A stretch of 64,000 nt of DNA. It comes from Blumeriella jaapii. Lineage: Eukaryota; Ascomycota; Leotiomycetes; Helotiales; Drepanopezizaceae. Below the pieces are notes generated by a model, which saw only the letters and a list, made by a program, of their open reading frames with translations, was not told the DNA's origin and did not search any database. The translations under genes were made by a program, and so were the position numbers. This document shows, piece by piece, positions 1-12,559 of this stretch (position 1 is the first letter of the stretch; every line of letters starts with the position of its first letter). The stretch is taken from positions 326,728 to 390,727 of the forward strand of contig VWND01000026.1 in the NCBI GenBank assembly GCA_009599575.1, read 5' to 3'.

Positions 1-1221
1 AAGCTGGTCTTCGGTTAGCTAGCAGTCCTCGCTTGGAGTGTCAACACGCAGGTCAAGACTCTGCTCGCTATTCAACGAGCTGACCCAGCCCGGTCATGGA
101 ATGAACTTCCCACTCAACCCCTCATCCACAAGCCATTTTTCAACACTTACTGATAGGTTATTTTTAACAAACGCTCGAGACTCGGAATTTCAACCGATCA
201 AGCGACGATAGGTGCCGTCTTTCGTACTCGTACATCGCTCGCACCTCGGCATGTCTTGCTGTTATGTCAGCGATACAGAAGAAGTCATGCAATAAAACAC
301 GATTCGTATCTGCATTATGGAAGAGCGCTAGCCTCAGCCAAAAACCGGCCATTTGCGCATCGGGCCAAGGACAGGTTCCGTTATGTGTGATTCGGCTTTC
401 TGCAGCGGCAAACAAGGCCCTGGATACAGTACCGTACTGTACATAGCTACAGTAAAAACGCAAACACAGCGTTGTAAATCTCTCCGGGCTTGTAATCAGT
501 GGTCATCTACAGTACCGGTGGGTGTAGAATGGTATGCACATGCGTAGACGGAGGTAACGTACTGTACCGCACAGCATGTACTGTATTGTACATTACCTAC
601 CGCCCAGCTGTTCTGACTCGAGCAAAGCAAACCACGTCACGATCTCTCGTAATCTTGGGATCAGATAACGCTCCCCTCCCCACTTCGTCCCAGCCGGCGT
701 GGGAGCGATCGCTGCATGGCGGGTGTCACCGGGCTCTTGACGACGGGATGGGGTTTTGATGCGATACTCCTCTGCCGTCTAGTACAGCGAAGCCGATGTG
801 CAGGGAGAGAAAAAAGAGGGAAGGAAACGAACACAGATAGACAGAAACAGCGTCACGTGGGAATCATGTATCGCGATTCTTGATCGGGTTGGTTGGTGAT
901 GTTGTATCTATCTGTACAGTATTTCGGTACAGGAGGTGGTTCTGCAGATACGATCGACATCCCAGATCTCACCTGCCCATTTTCTGCCGCCACGACACTA
1001 TTTCTCTAAGGTGCTCCACCGCCTCACTCACTTCACTGCACTTCACTTCACTTCTCCTCACCTCCCCTCACCTCTCCTCACTTTACTTCCCCTCCCCTCC
1101 CCTCCCGCATTCACAGATACTTACAGTATTACGCCCACCTGCCAACCAGGGGGATGTGATCCGAAGCACGACGAAAGAAGGACCTGACGCTGAGACTTCC
1201 GTCCTTCCAACCCACCAACAG
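1..1221. other. 5' flank of the OPT transporter gene; no gene seen
   Basis: No open frame here resembles a protein. TACTGTA/GTACAGTA-type words occur near 430, 560-590 and 915. A pyrimidine-rich CTTCACTTCACTT/CTCCCCTCACC tract at about 1025-1110 precedes the first ATG of the transporter and is probably its 5' leader or core promoter. The transporter frame is open upstream to 880, but that extension has no ATG, only a TTG, and its sequence is low complexity. Confidence 0.5.
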
Positions 1222-4200
1222 ATGCCCTCCGGCCCAAGATCCACCACCTCCAACCCCACCACCACCACCACCACCAACACCAATACCACGACACTACCAC
1301 CACCCCCCCATTCGTCTGCCCGAACTCGTCGATCCCGTCTCGCCGATGCTGCTGCTATAGAAAGCAGTGACATCCCACTGTCTGCCCTTCCTCTACTCTC
1401 CTCTGCTACCTATGGCCCGCAAGACGACGACGACGACGACGAAGACCTCGACCCCGAATCCGACGCGGCCCTGCTCCGACGCCACCGACAGGAGCCTGAC
1501 GATGAGGTGGAGGCCGACAGCGAATACACACACCCGTTACGCAGGCTCGCGGCACTGATGTCTCGGGCGCCGATGTTGCTGCGCTCCTCGCCGGGCTTTG
1601 GCACGGGCTCGTATGGCGCGGTGCCCATTGGAGGCTCGACGGATGGGAGCGAGGATGAGGAAGATCCCCGGACGAGGCGGCAGCGCAGCGAGCGCTCGGG
1701 CTTGAGGAATGCCGTCAGCTCGGGGACGCTGCACACGAGCATGTCAGGAGGGTCACGGAGAAAATCCTCCAAGGTCAGGCAGCTGCCGCCCGACTCAGAT
1801 GAGGATGAGGACGCGGTACACGTCTTGCTCGAGAGGAGACCGAGCAAGGAGGCCGCCTTACCCGGCGCGGAAAGTGACGCCGCAGACGCTTCTGGAAGCG
1901 CTCTGGATGATTCCTCGACGGCCAACGAAGAAGACCCCCCGGACAACTCGCCGTACGCCCAGGTCCGGGCCTCGGTGTCGGCAGTTGACAATACGACTCT
2001 CTCGATCAACACCCCCCGCATGTGGGTGCTGTCCCTCTTGTTTGCCGTGCTCGGCTCGTCCACGAATCTTTTCTTTTCTTTACGATACCCCAGCGTGTCC
2101 ATCACGCCCGTTATTGCGTTGTTGCTTGTGCACCCACTCGGCCTGCTGTGGGACCGGGTTTTGAAGCGGCGAGACGACCCCAGCGAGGAATTTGTGGACG
2201 GCGTGAGGATTGCGAGCGAGACGGGCTACGAGGATGTACGGCAGACCTCAGATGGGACATGTAGGAGGCTACGGCTGTGGCTGGCCCAAGGCAGGTGGAA
2301 TGAGAAGGAGCACAGCTGTGTTTACATCAGCAGCAACGTCTCGTTTGGCTTTGCATTTGCCACCGATGTGATTGTCGAGCAGACGCATTTCTACAACCAG
2401 CAAGTGAGCATTACGTACCAGCTGCTGCTTATCCTGTCGACGCAGATTTTGGGCTACACCTTTGCTGGGCTGACGAGGAGGTTCCTGGTTCGGCCGGGAG
2501 GCATGATTTGGCCTGGGACGTTGATGTCGGCAGCTATGTTTACGACCCTGCACAAGGAGGAAAATACGATTGCCAACGGCTGGAAGATCACGCGATGGAA
2601 GTTCTTCTTCATCGTGTGGGCCGCTTCTTTCGCATTCTACTTCCTCCCGGGACTCCTCGTGCCAGCGTTGAGCTACTTCTCCGTCGTGACCTGGTTCTTT
2701 CCCAAGAATGTGGTAATCGCTAACTTGTTCGGCGTGGCGTCGGGATTGGGCCTGTTCCCAGTGACGTTTGACTGGGCCCAGATTGCCTACATAGGCTCTC
2801 CGCTCCTCACCCCCTTCTGGGCCGCCATGAATGTTGTGGGAGGCCTCGTCATTGTCATGTGGATCTTGGCGCCCATCGCATACTACAAGAACTTGTTCTT
2901 CACGTCGTATATGCCCATCCTTTCCTCGTCCGTCTTCGACAACACTGGGAAGATCTACGATGTCAGCAAGATTTTGACGCCAGACTTCCTCTTCAACAAG
3001 GAGGCGTATCACAAGTACAGTCGAGTGTATCTCCCCGTCACCTACATGCTCAGCTACGGGCTACAGTTTGCTGGTCTGGCATCCCTGCTTTCACACACTG
3101 CTTGTTGGCATGGCAAGGACATCTGGACCCAGTGGAATCGATCATTGAAGGAAGTAGGAGACGAGTCTAGGACAGCGTACAAGCCTGTCAACGGGTCCGA
3201 AGCGGGGCCGCGGAGGCCCGACGCGAACATGGAGAACATCATCAGCCAGGAGGATGTCCACAACCGACTCATGAGGAGGTACCAAGACGCGCCAATGTCA
3301 TGGTACTTTCTCACGTTCGTGAGCATGACCGCGGTGGGCATGTTCGTCGTCGAATAGTAAGCGGTCCTCTCTTCGACCGAAACCCCTGCTGACAGACGCA
3401 GCTACCCTGTCCACCTCCCGTGGTACGGCCTACTCCTTGCCCTTGGCATTTGCGCCGTCCTCTTCATTCCCATAGGCATCGTGATGGCCATCACGAACCA
3501 ACACAGCAGTATCTATTTGATTTGCCAGCTCGTGTGCGGTGCCGTCTTTCCGGGTCGCCCGGTTGCCAACATGGTCTTTGTGACCTACGGCTACATCTCC
3601 TCAGCCCAAGGCATCAAGTTCTCCGCCGATCTCAAACTCGGCCATTACATGAAAATCCCACCGCGCATTCTCTTCTCGGTACAGATGGCCGCCACCGTTG
3701 TCTCCTCCTGTACCCAAATCCTCGTGCTCAACTGGATGTTCGCCAACGTGCCCAAACTCTGCACACCCGAGGCAGTCAACGGCTTTGTGTGTCCGATCGC
3801 GCGTGTGCACTTCAATGGCAGCATCCTCTGGGGCGTCGTCGGCCCCAAGGAGTTCTTTGGCCCCAATGCCACCTACCACGCCCTTGTGTGGGCCTTTCCC
3901 ATCGGCGCTGTCGCTCCCGTCCTCCTCTGGCTCTACGCCCGCAAGCGCAAAGGCTCCATGGTGCGGAAGATCAACCTCCCTGTGCTCTTTGGCTCCCTCT
4001 CCTGGATCCCTCCCGCGACGGGCCTTAACTTTTCCGTGTGGGCGCTGGTCTGCTACCTCTTCAACTACCAGATCAAGAACCGCGCGGGGAAGTGGTGGGG
4101 CAAGTACACGATGACTCTGAGCGCAGCGCTGGACTCGGGCCTGGCCTTTGGGCTGGTGGTGGTCTTTTTTGGCTTCGTGTACCCCGGCCTGATGGAGGGC

Positions 4201-4305
4201 TTCACGTGGTGGGGAACGGAGATTTACAAGCGGGGGTGTGATTGGAATGCGTGTCCTTACAAGATTGTGCCTGAGGGGCAGCACTTTGGGCCGGATGCGT
4301 GGTGA
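1222..4305 (+). CDS. Oligopeptide transporter, OPT family
   Basis: Proton-coupled importer of small peptides (or peptide-like compounds) of the OPT superfamily, expected in the plasma membrane. Two exons, 1222-3356 and 3402-4305; the 45-base intron starts GTAAGC and ends CGCAG, and splicing restores the frame through a Tyr codon. Predicted length is 1012 aa, within the range of long fungal OPTs. Residues 1 to about 265 are hydrophilic, Thr/Pro-rich then acidic and Ser-rich, and probably cytosolic. A polytopic membrane core follows. Family landmarks are the NVSFGFAFATDVIVEQ segment, the RPGGMIWPGTL segment, and in exon 2 the FPGRPVANM and SADLKLGHYMKIPPR segments, typical of OPT members. The first in-frame ATG was used as start. 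The substrate cannot be told from sequence; glutathione- or siderophore-related members exist. It converges on the GH3 gene. Confidence 0.93.
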
Positions 4306-4731
4306 GGGCTGAAGTTTTTTGAGATTTTGAAATCTTGCGCAGAAACTTGGGTGCATTGGTGGCGTTGGGTTTTGGGCGTGGGCATTTGGAGGAGCGGCTG
4401 GGTAGCAGGCAGCATGATCTATCTATTGGCGCACGATGAGCATTTGCATATGAATACCATACATAGATTGTGAAGCATTTGAGATTTGAAATTTGAGCCT
4501 CGAGACAAACGCCTCGGCTTTTCACGTCTACTTGCACGTGATATTGGACCAAACTGAAAAGACTTGAAGCGTTCATGAAGCGTTCATGAAGCGTGACCGA
4601 CTGTCGTCCATTTGGGCCCGCGTGGCTGTGCTGAAAGAGGACATCGGGCAGCTTGACTCTTACGGAATGGAACGGAACGGGGCGGGGGTAATGTAGGTTT
4701 GTTCACTTTGTTTGGCCAGGCTCGGTTGCTA

Positions 4732-4882
4732 GCTTGCTTGCTTGCTTGCTTGCTTGGGGTTTGGGTTGGTTTGATTGGTTTGATTGGCTGGTTAAGCGAA
4801 CTCTGTCGGCGAAAACAAACGGGATGGCACGGGTACTGTACTAGCAAGCAAGCAAACAAGCAAGCAAGCAAGCAAGCAAGCA
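4732..4882. repeat. Inverted pair of (GCTT)n and (AAGC)n tetranucleotide tracts
   Basis: A run of GCTT units at 4732-4756 is followed about 87 bases later by a run of AAGC units at 4844-4882 (one AAAC variant). The two tracts are complementary, so a long hairpin or cruciform could form between them. A TACTGTAC word lies just before the second tract. Confidence 0.85.
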
Positions 4883-5008
4883 GGTCTTAAAGTGCTTGTT
4901 TGCTTATTTGCTTATATCCCGTTGCGCGGAAGTTGGGAGGTGTGTGTGTGTGATGTTGTGTGGTGTTGAGTTGCGTTGGGTGAATGGATGGATGGCTGTG
5001 AAGCGGAA

Positions 5009-5060
5009 GGGGGAAAAGGGAAAGGGAAAGGGAAAGGGAAAGGGAAAGGGAAAGGGAAAA
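5009..5060 (+). repeat. (GGGAAA)n hexanucleotide microsatellite
   Basis: About seven to eight tandem GGGAAA units. The strand is purine-only, with regularly spaced G triplets that could in principle stack as a G-quadruplex. Confidence 0.85.
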
Positions 5061-5502
5061 GAGCGCTTCGTAGAACAAGCTTCTTAAAACGTAAGCTTTG
5101 ATTCTACTTTGCGATATTGGACATCGTAAGTGAACGAAAGACTTTGTTTTCGAAGAAGCGAAATAAAAGGTTTTGTCAGGACAAATCAATTGTTTCAATT
5201 CTCGACCCGACACAAGATTCGTACCTCCTTAGAGGGTAGTCTTTTCCATCATGTCCAGAAGAAGGTCTTGCACAAAGAAGCAAGTGAGAGCCGGAAGTGA
5301 TCTGAGAAGCAATCCGTTGCTTGGATGTGGCATGCTAACTAAATGCTAATTGCTCGATTTGGTCGGTGGTGGTCTCAGGTCTGCCTCATCTGCTGGTACG
5401 ACAACTTGATTCGCACGATACTGCTCTGCTTACTTCCGACCCAACGACGCTGCCTACATCCTCGGCCCTCACACACACAGCACAAGCCAGCAGCCATCTT
5501 CC

Positions 5503-8097
5503 CTACGCCACGGTCAGCGTAGCATTCGCCCTAAGATCCCGACTCGAGCTCCCCACCCAGACCACAAAATCCCCCGGCTCAACCACGTATCGCATGCGCA
5601 CATCCCACAGCCCCAGCTCGGCGACCCGCAGCGGGATCTCCACCGTGACAGTCTCCCCGGCTTTGACCAACACCTTCGCGAAGCCCTTGAGCTGCATGTT
5701 CGGCACCACGACGCTGCTCAGCACGTCCTGCACGTACAGCTGCACCACCTCCTTGCCGTCGCGCTCGCTGGTGTTTGTCACCTCCAGCGCCACCGTGACC
5801 GTGTCGGTGGCGCTGGCGTGGGGAGCGGACAGCCTGAGCGCCGAGTACGCGAAGGACGCAAACGACTTGCCGTACCCGAACTCGTACAGAGGCAGCGGAG
5901 ACTCCAGCACGTAGCTCGAGCCGAACACCAGCGTGCCGTTAGCGTACGCGGCGCCCGGCTGCGTCGCGCCGCGCCCGGAGTTCAGATAGTCGTAGTAGAT
6001 GGGCAACGTGCCGACGTCGCGCGGGAATCCAACGGCGAGCTTGCCGCTGGGGTTGACGGCACCGAAGAGCACGTCGGCGAGGGCGTGCCCGCCGGCTTCC
6101 GAGGGGTAGAATTGCTGGATCAGGCCCGCGGCCGAGCTGGAGATCCAGGGCTCCGTGATGGGCTTGCCGGAGGAGAAGACGACGATGGTTGGAGTATGGG
6201 TGTCAATTATGGCGCGTACGAGGGCGGGCATGGCCCCGACCAGAGAGAGGGAGGAGACGTCGATGTGTTCGCCTGTGGTGGCGTTGAGGCCGGCCCAGAG
6301 CTCGGTTTGGTCGCGCTGGGGGGTTAAACAGGTTAGGAAGTATGTTACATTTCGATGGGGGTGGAGACTTACGGACCAAGTTCCTACGACTACGACGGCG
6401 ATGTCTGCGTCGGATGCGGTGGCGACTGCTTCTGCGAAACCGGACTGGTCGTTCGACCAGCGCTCGCAGCCTTGGGCGTAGGTGACGACTATTCCTCTCA
6501 GTCAGTCCAGGAACTCTTTAGCAGATGGTGGAATGAAAGACACGAACCTCCTTCGCTCGCGGCTGTGATGCCATCGAGGGGCGTCACCCCTCGATATTGG
6601 CTTCCGTTCACGACATAATCTCCATACTAGAGAGTCGAGTCAGCAAGTCTCCCGCTTCGGAGGGGAACTGGGCTACTTACATTCATGAAGCCGTGCGCCA
6701 TCGGCCCAATGACAGCCACGTTCGCCTTCTTGGAGAGCGGGAGGATGTCGTCGTGGTTCTCGAGAAGGATGATAGACTCGGCGTCGAGTTCTCGCGCCAG
6801 AGCAATGTTCTCGGGCGTGTGGATCTTGGACGCGGTTTCGTTGGCGGGCAAGCCCAAGTATGGGTTCTCGAACAGGCCCAGGGCGAACTTCGCGCGCAGC
6901 TGGCGGGACACGGCTTCGTCGACGATGTCGATGCTCAGTTTACCAGACTCGACGAGTTGCGGAATGGTCGCGAAGTTGTAGGACCCACCGCCCATCTCGA
7001 CGTCGTTGCCAGCTGGTAATGCCTGTCTCGTCAGTCACTTCATTCATGGCATCCGGGCGAGGGAGGTAGCCTACGTAAAGCGTGACGGCTTCCTTGTCAA
7101 TCGGTTTCTCGCGACACATCTTGAAAGCATTACAGAGGCGGTCCGTGGCGCCGGCATCACTCGTGACGAAGTACTTGTAACCCCACTCTTCGCGCAGGAT
7201 CTCAGTCAGGACGTGATGGCTCGCGATCAGCGGCACCCCGTCGTAGGCGTGGTACGAGGACATGATGGCGTAGGCGCCGGCGTCCACAATCTGTCGCTTG
7301 TAAGACGGGAGATACGTGGTGCGGAGCTCCCTCTCGCCGCCGTGCGTGGGCCCGACGTTGAGTCCCTGCTCGGGACTCCCATACGCGGCGAAGTGCTTCA
7401 CCATCGCGCTGACGTTGTTGGCTTGCATTCCTGGAGTTCGTTAGATTCGATTCAGACGTGAGTCACCTGATCTTATCGAGGGAGGGAGGTACATACCAAC
7501 GATGTAAGCGTAGCCCAATTCGCCGCTGAGAAAGCCGTCCTCTGAGAACATCTCCTCGACCCGGCCGTACCTCAGCTCTCTGGCAAGATCACCCAGCGGA
7601 CCAAATATCTGGTTCACGCCGAGCGCGAGCGCCTCCTGCGCGATCGCGGCACCCATCCGGCCGACAAGCTCCGTGTTCCACGAGGAGCCGTGGGCAATGG
7701 GCGAGTTGAAGATGGTAGCATCGCCGATGAGGAAGCCATGGATGCCTTCGCTCTGGACGAAGGCCGGGATGCCGAGGGTGGTGTTGTGCACGAGGTAGTC
7801 CTGGGCCTTGCGGACGCCCTCGCTAATCCACTGCTGGGGCACCGGGTAGCCGACGTAGAACTGACCGGCGCGGTGGGCCATGTTCCACGCCAGGCCCGTG
7901 GCGTTGAAGGCATTGGTCGTCGTGTTGATCCAGTTGGAGATGTCTCCTTGTACGAGCTGCGCCGTCTTGTCAGCGATGCTCATCCGCGAGAGCAGGTCGG
8001 CCACGCGGTCGTCGATGCTGGCGGAGGCGTCCTTGTACAGAGGCTGGGTGGTCGCGTGGGCAAGCGAAAGTAAACAGAGCGCCGCGAGGAGCTTCAT
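5503..8097 (-). CDS. Secreted glycoside hydrolase family 3 beta-glycosidase
   Basis: Retaining beta-glucosidase or beta-xylosidase releasing terminal sugars from oligosaccharides, probably secreted. Six exons on the minus strand: 8097-7497, 7430-7075, 7022-6681, 6626-6548, 6488-6373, 6315-5503. The five introns are 52-66 bases, and all junctions keep frame; total 768 aa. The first ATG gives a signal peptide (MKLLAALCLLSLAHA). The GH3 N-terminal barrel follows: a KHF motif at K212-H213 and the catalytic nucleophile D292 in the FVTSDAGATD segment. Next come the GH3 C-terminal alpha/beta domain, then a fibronectin-III-like domain (LYEFGYGKS, VTNTSERDGKEVVQLYV) near the end. Several NxT/S sites suit a glycoprotein. 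Exact substrate is not decidable. The cytosolic GH31 alpha-xylosidase next door fits joint use of plant cell-wall oligosaccharides. Confidence 0.93.
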
Positions 8098-9566
8098 GAT
8101 GAGATACGGGCGAGGAGAAACATGCGAAGAATCTGAGAAATGAGACATGGAAACGACATTCAGATGTAGGAAATCCTCCATACTGATTTTTGTTACTTTT
8201 CAAAAGAAACCCATGTTGAACAGGGCCTCTGTGGACCAACTGCATGGCTTGGACTATGTATGTCAATTTGTAACATTCGCGACCTCCTGCCCCCAAGCCG
8301 TCCGGAGCTGGAGAAGACTGGCGGTCTGCTGTCTTCGCACCTCACCCATCCTTAGCAGCTCCATGCAAAGATACTAAGAGTCTGCTTACTCCGCGAAATG
8401 ATAGACATACACTGTGAATCCAAAGCCATGTGATTGGCCTTCAGCTATCAGGCGATTCGTGAGGGGTATACACAACACGAAGCACGTCGGAATGAGAAAA
8501 ATCGCGGAGAGATTTCAAAAAGGAAAAGCGTGAATGGTGGAAGCTGAACGGCCCACAGTAAAGTACTGTAGTTTTCATCTTTGTGCAAAGTGTCAAGCCG
8601 GAAAAATAAGTATTCGGCCATGCGCGCATATCTTCTTCCATTTATCCATCAGGGATCTCTAACATATCGGGACTAGCATCCGTCGAAGTTAGGCGGTCCA
8701 ATGAGCGAGCGATCGTACTGTAAGGTTTGAGACCCCTGGGCCCTTGGCCTGGACCCTGATTCGGATGGCGGCCTGAGTTTGTTTGCTTGGGGAGAATTAA
8801 GCGAAGGGGGGTTACTGAGCAAATCCAGATTCAACCTCTCACCTCGCCATGTTCTTGAGTTTGTTTGCTTTGGGAAGAATACGCGTAGGTGGGTACTGAG
8901 TGTATCCAGATTCAACCCCTCACCTCGCCTCGTTCGAGTCAGAGACGGTCTGGGGTAGGGATCAGTCGTTTTTCGGTTGCCACTCCTTGTAAGAATATCA
9001 ACTTCGGAGATAAAAATCAGTACAGCATCCTATTGAAGAAAGAAGTCCTTACTAAACGTACTCTTGGCGGTTCCTGGAGCATCAGAATGCTGAAGAGGTG
9101 TCATTGGTTCGAGTATCCTTCTACTGAGGTCCTGAATTCAACGAGCAAGATGGCCCGAGAGAACGAAGGATCGTATAACCAGCGTCGAATGTAATCAATA
9201 ATTCTTCGCAAGTGAGAGACTGTCTACGAATTCCGGCATGATCCGAATGCGAATCATATGCCGGTACCCCGCGTCATGCCACCTCTCGCTCCTCCATCAT
9301 ACAGTACGAGGGCATTCCCGTTTGTCAGATTCAGCCGGTATGCCGTTATGCTCTTGCTCCTCCAGCCGTCGGGCACCTTCGAACGATCGCCGTTGTCAAC
9401 CGATAAGAAGCACATGTCAAATTTTACCGATAGCCTGGGGTTCTTTTTCTTTCTTCCTGTTTGTATCAAGTGCTCAAAACACCTTGCCGACTTGCTCCCC
9501 AAGTCTGGATCCTACCTCCAACCCATAGACTAGGTACAGAGCAATTCCCAACAAGCGACAACGAAG
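8098..9566. other. Intergenic between divergent GH3 and GH31 genes
   Basis: About 1.47 kb of putative promoter sequence for both glycoside hydrolase genes. No convincing gene. It contains an 82-base tandem duplication (listed separately) and a few GTACTGTA-type words. Confidence 0.5.
8775..8938 (+). repeat. Imperfect tandem duplication, 2 x 82 bp
   Basis: GAGTTTGTTTGCTT at 8775 recurs at 8857, and the following sequence keeps register through ATCCAGATTCAACC and CTCACCTCGCC in both copies. The copies differ at scattered positions, so the duplication is not recent. Confidence 0.8.
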
Positions 9567-12032
9567 ATGAAGTTTCGCGATGGCATGTGGCTCCCCGCCG
9601 AGGACAAAAAGCCAGTCTATGCCGAGGAGGTTCATTCGGTTGAACACCCAGTGGAAAACGCTCTCCGTCTTCTCTGCCCGACAAGGAAGGTTGTCCAACG
9701 AGCAGACTCTTTGAACCTTCCCACTCTCACAATCGTGAGTAGCCAATCCCTGATCGTGTAAAGCCACGCTAAAATCAAGCAGGACATAAGAGCTCCCTTC
9801 GACGGCGTCCTCTCCGTCGAAACCACACACTGGCTTGGAGCTCTCAACCCAGGACCGCACTTCAATCTCTACCCCGCCGGCAAACCCGAGGAGAGCGATG
9901 CAGCGTGTTCCAAGACAGCTTCGTCAGCGACAGTCAAATCTGGCTCGATATCTGCGACCGTCAAGACAGGAAGTCATGAGTTCGACATCAGGTTCCACGC
10001 GACAAACGGATCTAAGGAACTGACGTCGCTGCTGAATCGGAGCGTGGGATTTGCGTACAGTCCTCCTCCCGGAAATGATATGAATACGGGAGACATGGCC
10101 ACGTTTAAGCATTACATCTTCACGCAGTCCACTTTGTCGGTGGGCGAGAGCGTGCATGGGCTCGGGGAGAGATTCGGGGCGTTCAACAAAGTCGGGCAAG
10201 CTATTACCCTGTGGAATGCGGACGGGGGAACGTCAAGTGAGCAGGCGTATAAGAACGTTCCATTCTGGTTAAGCTCGAGAGGGTATGGTATCTTTATTGA
10301 CACGCCGGACAAGGTTGATCTGGAAGTGGGTAGCGAGCGTTGTTGCAGGGTACAGACAAGCGTCGAAGGACAGCGCCTAAAATGGTAAGCCTGGGTACTC
10401 AAGAATGCACTCTCTGACCAGATCAGGTACATCATCTATGGACCGACACCCAAAGAGGTGTTGGAAAAATACTCGGTACTCACTGGCAAGCCCGGTAAAG
10501 TGCCGAGCTGGAGTTACGGGCTCTGGCTCAGCACCAGTTTCACTACCAACTACAACGAAAAGACCGTCAACTCGTTCTTGGAGGGCATGAAAGCAAGGAA
10601 CATCCCCGTAGAGGTCTTCCACTTCGATTGTTTCTGGATGCGAGCATTCCACTGGTGCGACTTCGTCTTCGACTCGGAGATGTTTCCGGACCCAGAGGCG
10701 CAGATTACACGCCTCAAGGCATCAGGTCGGTATTATCCGAGACCACAGGGGTTTCGCTGACTGCTTCAAGGTCTCGTGAAGAAGGTCTGTGTCTGGGTGA
10801 ACCCGTACCTGGGCCAAGCCTCTCCGCTCTTCAGGCACGCTGCCAGCAAAGGCTATCTCCTCCGCCGCAAGAACGGAGATGTCTTCCAGTGGGACCTGTG
10901 GCAGACGGGCATGGGCATAGTCGACTTTACCAACCCCGAGGCTTGCACGTGGTACGCGAGCTGCCTCGGGGGCCTCTTCGACAAGGGAGTCGATGCCATC
11001 AAGACTGACTTCGGGGAGCGGATCCCAACCGTCGACGTTGCGTGGTTTGACTCGTCGCTGGACCCGAGAAAGATGCACAACTACTACGCGTTCTTGTACA
11101 ACCGAGTCGTGTACGAAGCCCTTCAGGATCGGTTCGGCGCGAACGAGGCAGTTCTGTTTGCGCGTGCTGCGACTGCCGGCACCCAGCGCTTCCCTCTCCA
11201 GTGGGGCGGCGATTGCGAGTCGACGGCCGAGGCGATGGCCGAGTCTGTTCGCGGAGGTCTCTCTCTCGGCCTCTGCGGATATTCCTTCTGGTCCGTCGAC
11301 ATTGGCGGGTTCGAGGGGCGTCCGCCGCCGTGGATCTACAAGCGCTGGGTTGCCTTCGGACTGCTGTGCTCCCATAGCCGCCTGCACGGAAGCAACTCCT
11401 TCCGCGTGCCGTGGACCGTTGACGATGACGACCCAGGGGATCAAGGATGCTCTGCGACGCTGGCCAAGTGGACTGCGCTGAAGGCTCGTCTGATGCCGTA
11501 CATTGTCGCGCAGGCTCACCACGCCGTCGCTCTGGGCATCCCGCTGTCGCTCCGGGCGATGTGCCTCGAGTTCCCAGACGATCCAACGTCATGGTACCTC
11601 GACCGACAGTTCATGTTCGGCGACAGCTTGCTGGTCGCGCCCATCTTCGAGGAGTCCGGGGACGTTGAATTCTATCTTCCCGCAGGAAAATGGACGAGCT
11701 TCTTCACCAGCAAGACGAGGGAAGGGCCGGGCTGGTGCAAGGAGCACCACCCCTTCGACACCCTGCCGCTGTACGTTCGGGAGAACACGATCCTGGTTCT
11801 CGGGCGGTGGCATGAGACGAGGACGGTCTATGATTACACGCAGGGAGTGGAGGTCTGCCTGTACCATACGAGTCCCGGGGCCAAGGCGATGGTGGTGGAC
11901 TCGGAGGGCGACGATGTCGGGGTTTTAGAGGTTGGGGATGACGGGCATTTGATGGACCAGGAGGTGTTGAAAGGGGCGTGGCATGTAACGAAGAATGGAC
12001 GAAGCACGATTCGACGTGAAGCTGGGGAATAA
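9567..12032 (+). CDS. GH31 alpha-xylosidase (cytosolic)
   Basis: Retaining alpha-glycosidase expected to remove alpha-linked xylose from xyloglucan-derived oligosaccharides such as isoprimeverose. Four exons: 9567-9734, 9783-10384, 10427-10725, 10771-12032; introns of 42-48 bases; 776 aa. The N terminus (MKFRDGMWLPAED) is the usual start of bacterial and fungal YicI/XylS-type enzymes and has no signal peptide, suggesting an intracellular enzyme. The HGLGERFG segment and the SWSYGLWLST segment are family landmarks. The nucleophile is D436 in IKTDFGE; the KTDFGE form, rather than WxDMNE, points to alpha-xylosidase. The acid/base is D504 in QWGGDCEST. A beta-sandwich C-terminal part follows. An alpha-glucosidase activity is the main alternative. 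Divergent from the secreted GH3 enzyme. Confidence 0.92.
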
Positions 12033-12559
12033 AGAGTTGGAGTCGAGAGAAGACATGGTGGTGAGATTGAACAGTCGGTACTGAACTACTAGAATCTCGT
12101 GCCGCTTTTTCTAAGGCCCATGGTCAGGACCACGCTTTGCAATCACGTGTGTGGAAACAACATCCATGGAGCAGTTCGAGGAGCAGTTTCAGGAACAGCT
12201 CCAGGAACAGTTGCAAGAGTAAAATAGTACAGTACAGTACAGTACCCATCTTCTTTCTCTGCATCTTCTCTGGCCGATCTCTGTTGAAGAAGCACGTGAT
12301 CTCGTGCTTGTGAAGCCGAAAACCGACATCGTCGATCTGGCTCGGCAGCGCATCAGCACAACACTGCAACGAGAATCACACATATCCAACCCAAGGTACC
12401 AATCATCAGAAGAAAACCAGCACGCTTCATATGGCACCAAGCTCGTCGCATTTTCAAGCATGGAAAGAATTCCCTAGCGCTCCTTCCACGACCATCTTCG
12501 AGTCTCGCTAACTTCACGTTATCACCTCCTCCCCCCCCCCTCTCATGCTGCTCAACATC
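12033..12559. other. Intergenic, convergent 3' ends
   Basis: No gene seen. Contains a tandem GTACA/GTACAGTAC tract at about 12227-12246 and a run of about nine to ten C near 12531-12541. Confidence 0.5.

Larger units (their letters stand above)
4306..5502. other. Intergenic, convergent 3' ends of OPT and GH3 genes
   Basis: No gene found. Holds the 3' ends of both flanking genes and several simple repeats (listed separately). A duplicated GAAGCGTTCAT word lies at about 4566-4591. Confidence 0.5.

Noticed and set aside
880..1221. N-terminal extension of the OPT transporter frame
   Set aside because: Only a TTG opens it, and the translation is low-complexity leader sequence; the first ATG is at 1222.
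1410..2105. 231-codon minus-strand frame opposite the OPT gene
   Set aside because: Antisense shadow of a GC-rich, acidic/serine-rich coding stretch; no family features.
9105..9121. GGTTCGAG word resembling a tRNA B box
   Set aside because: No acceptor or anticodon stem could be paired around it.
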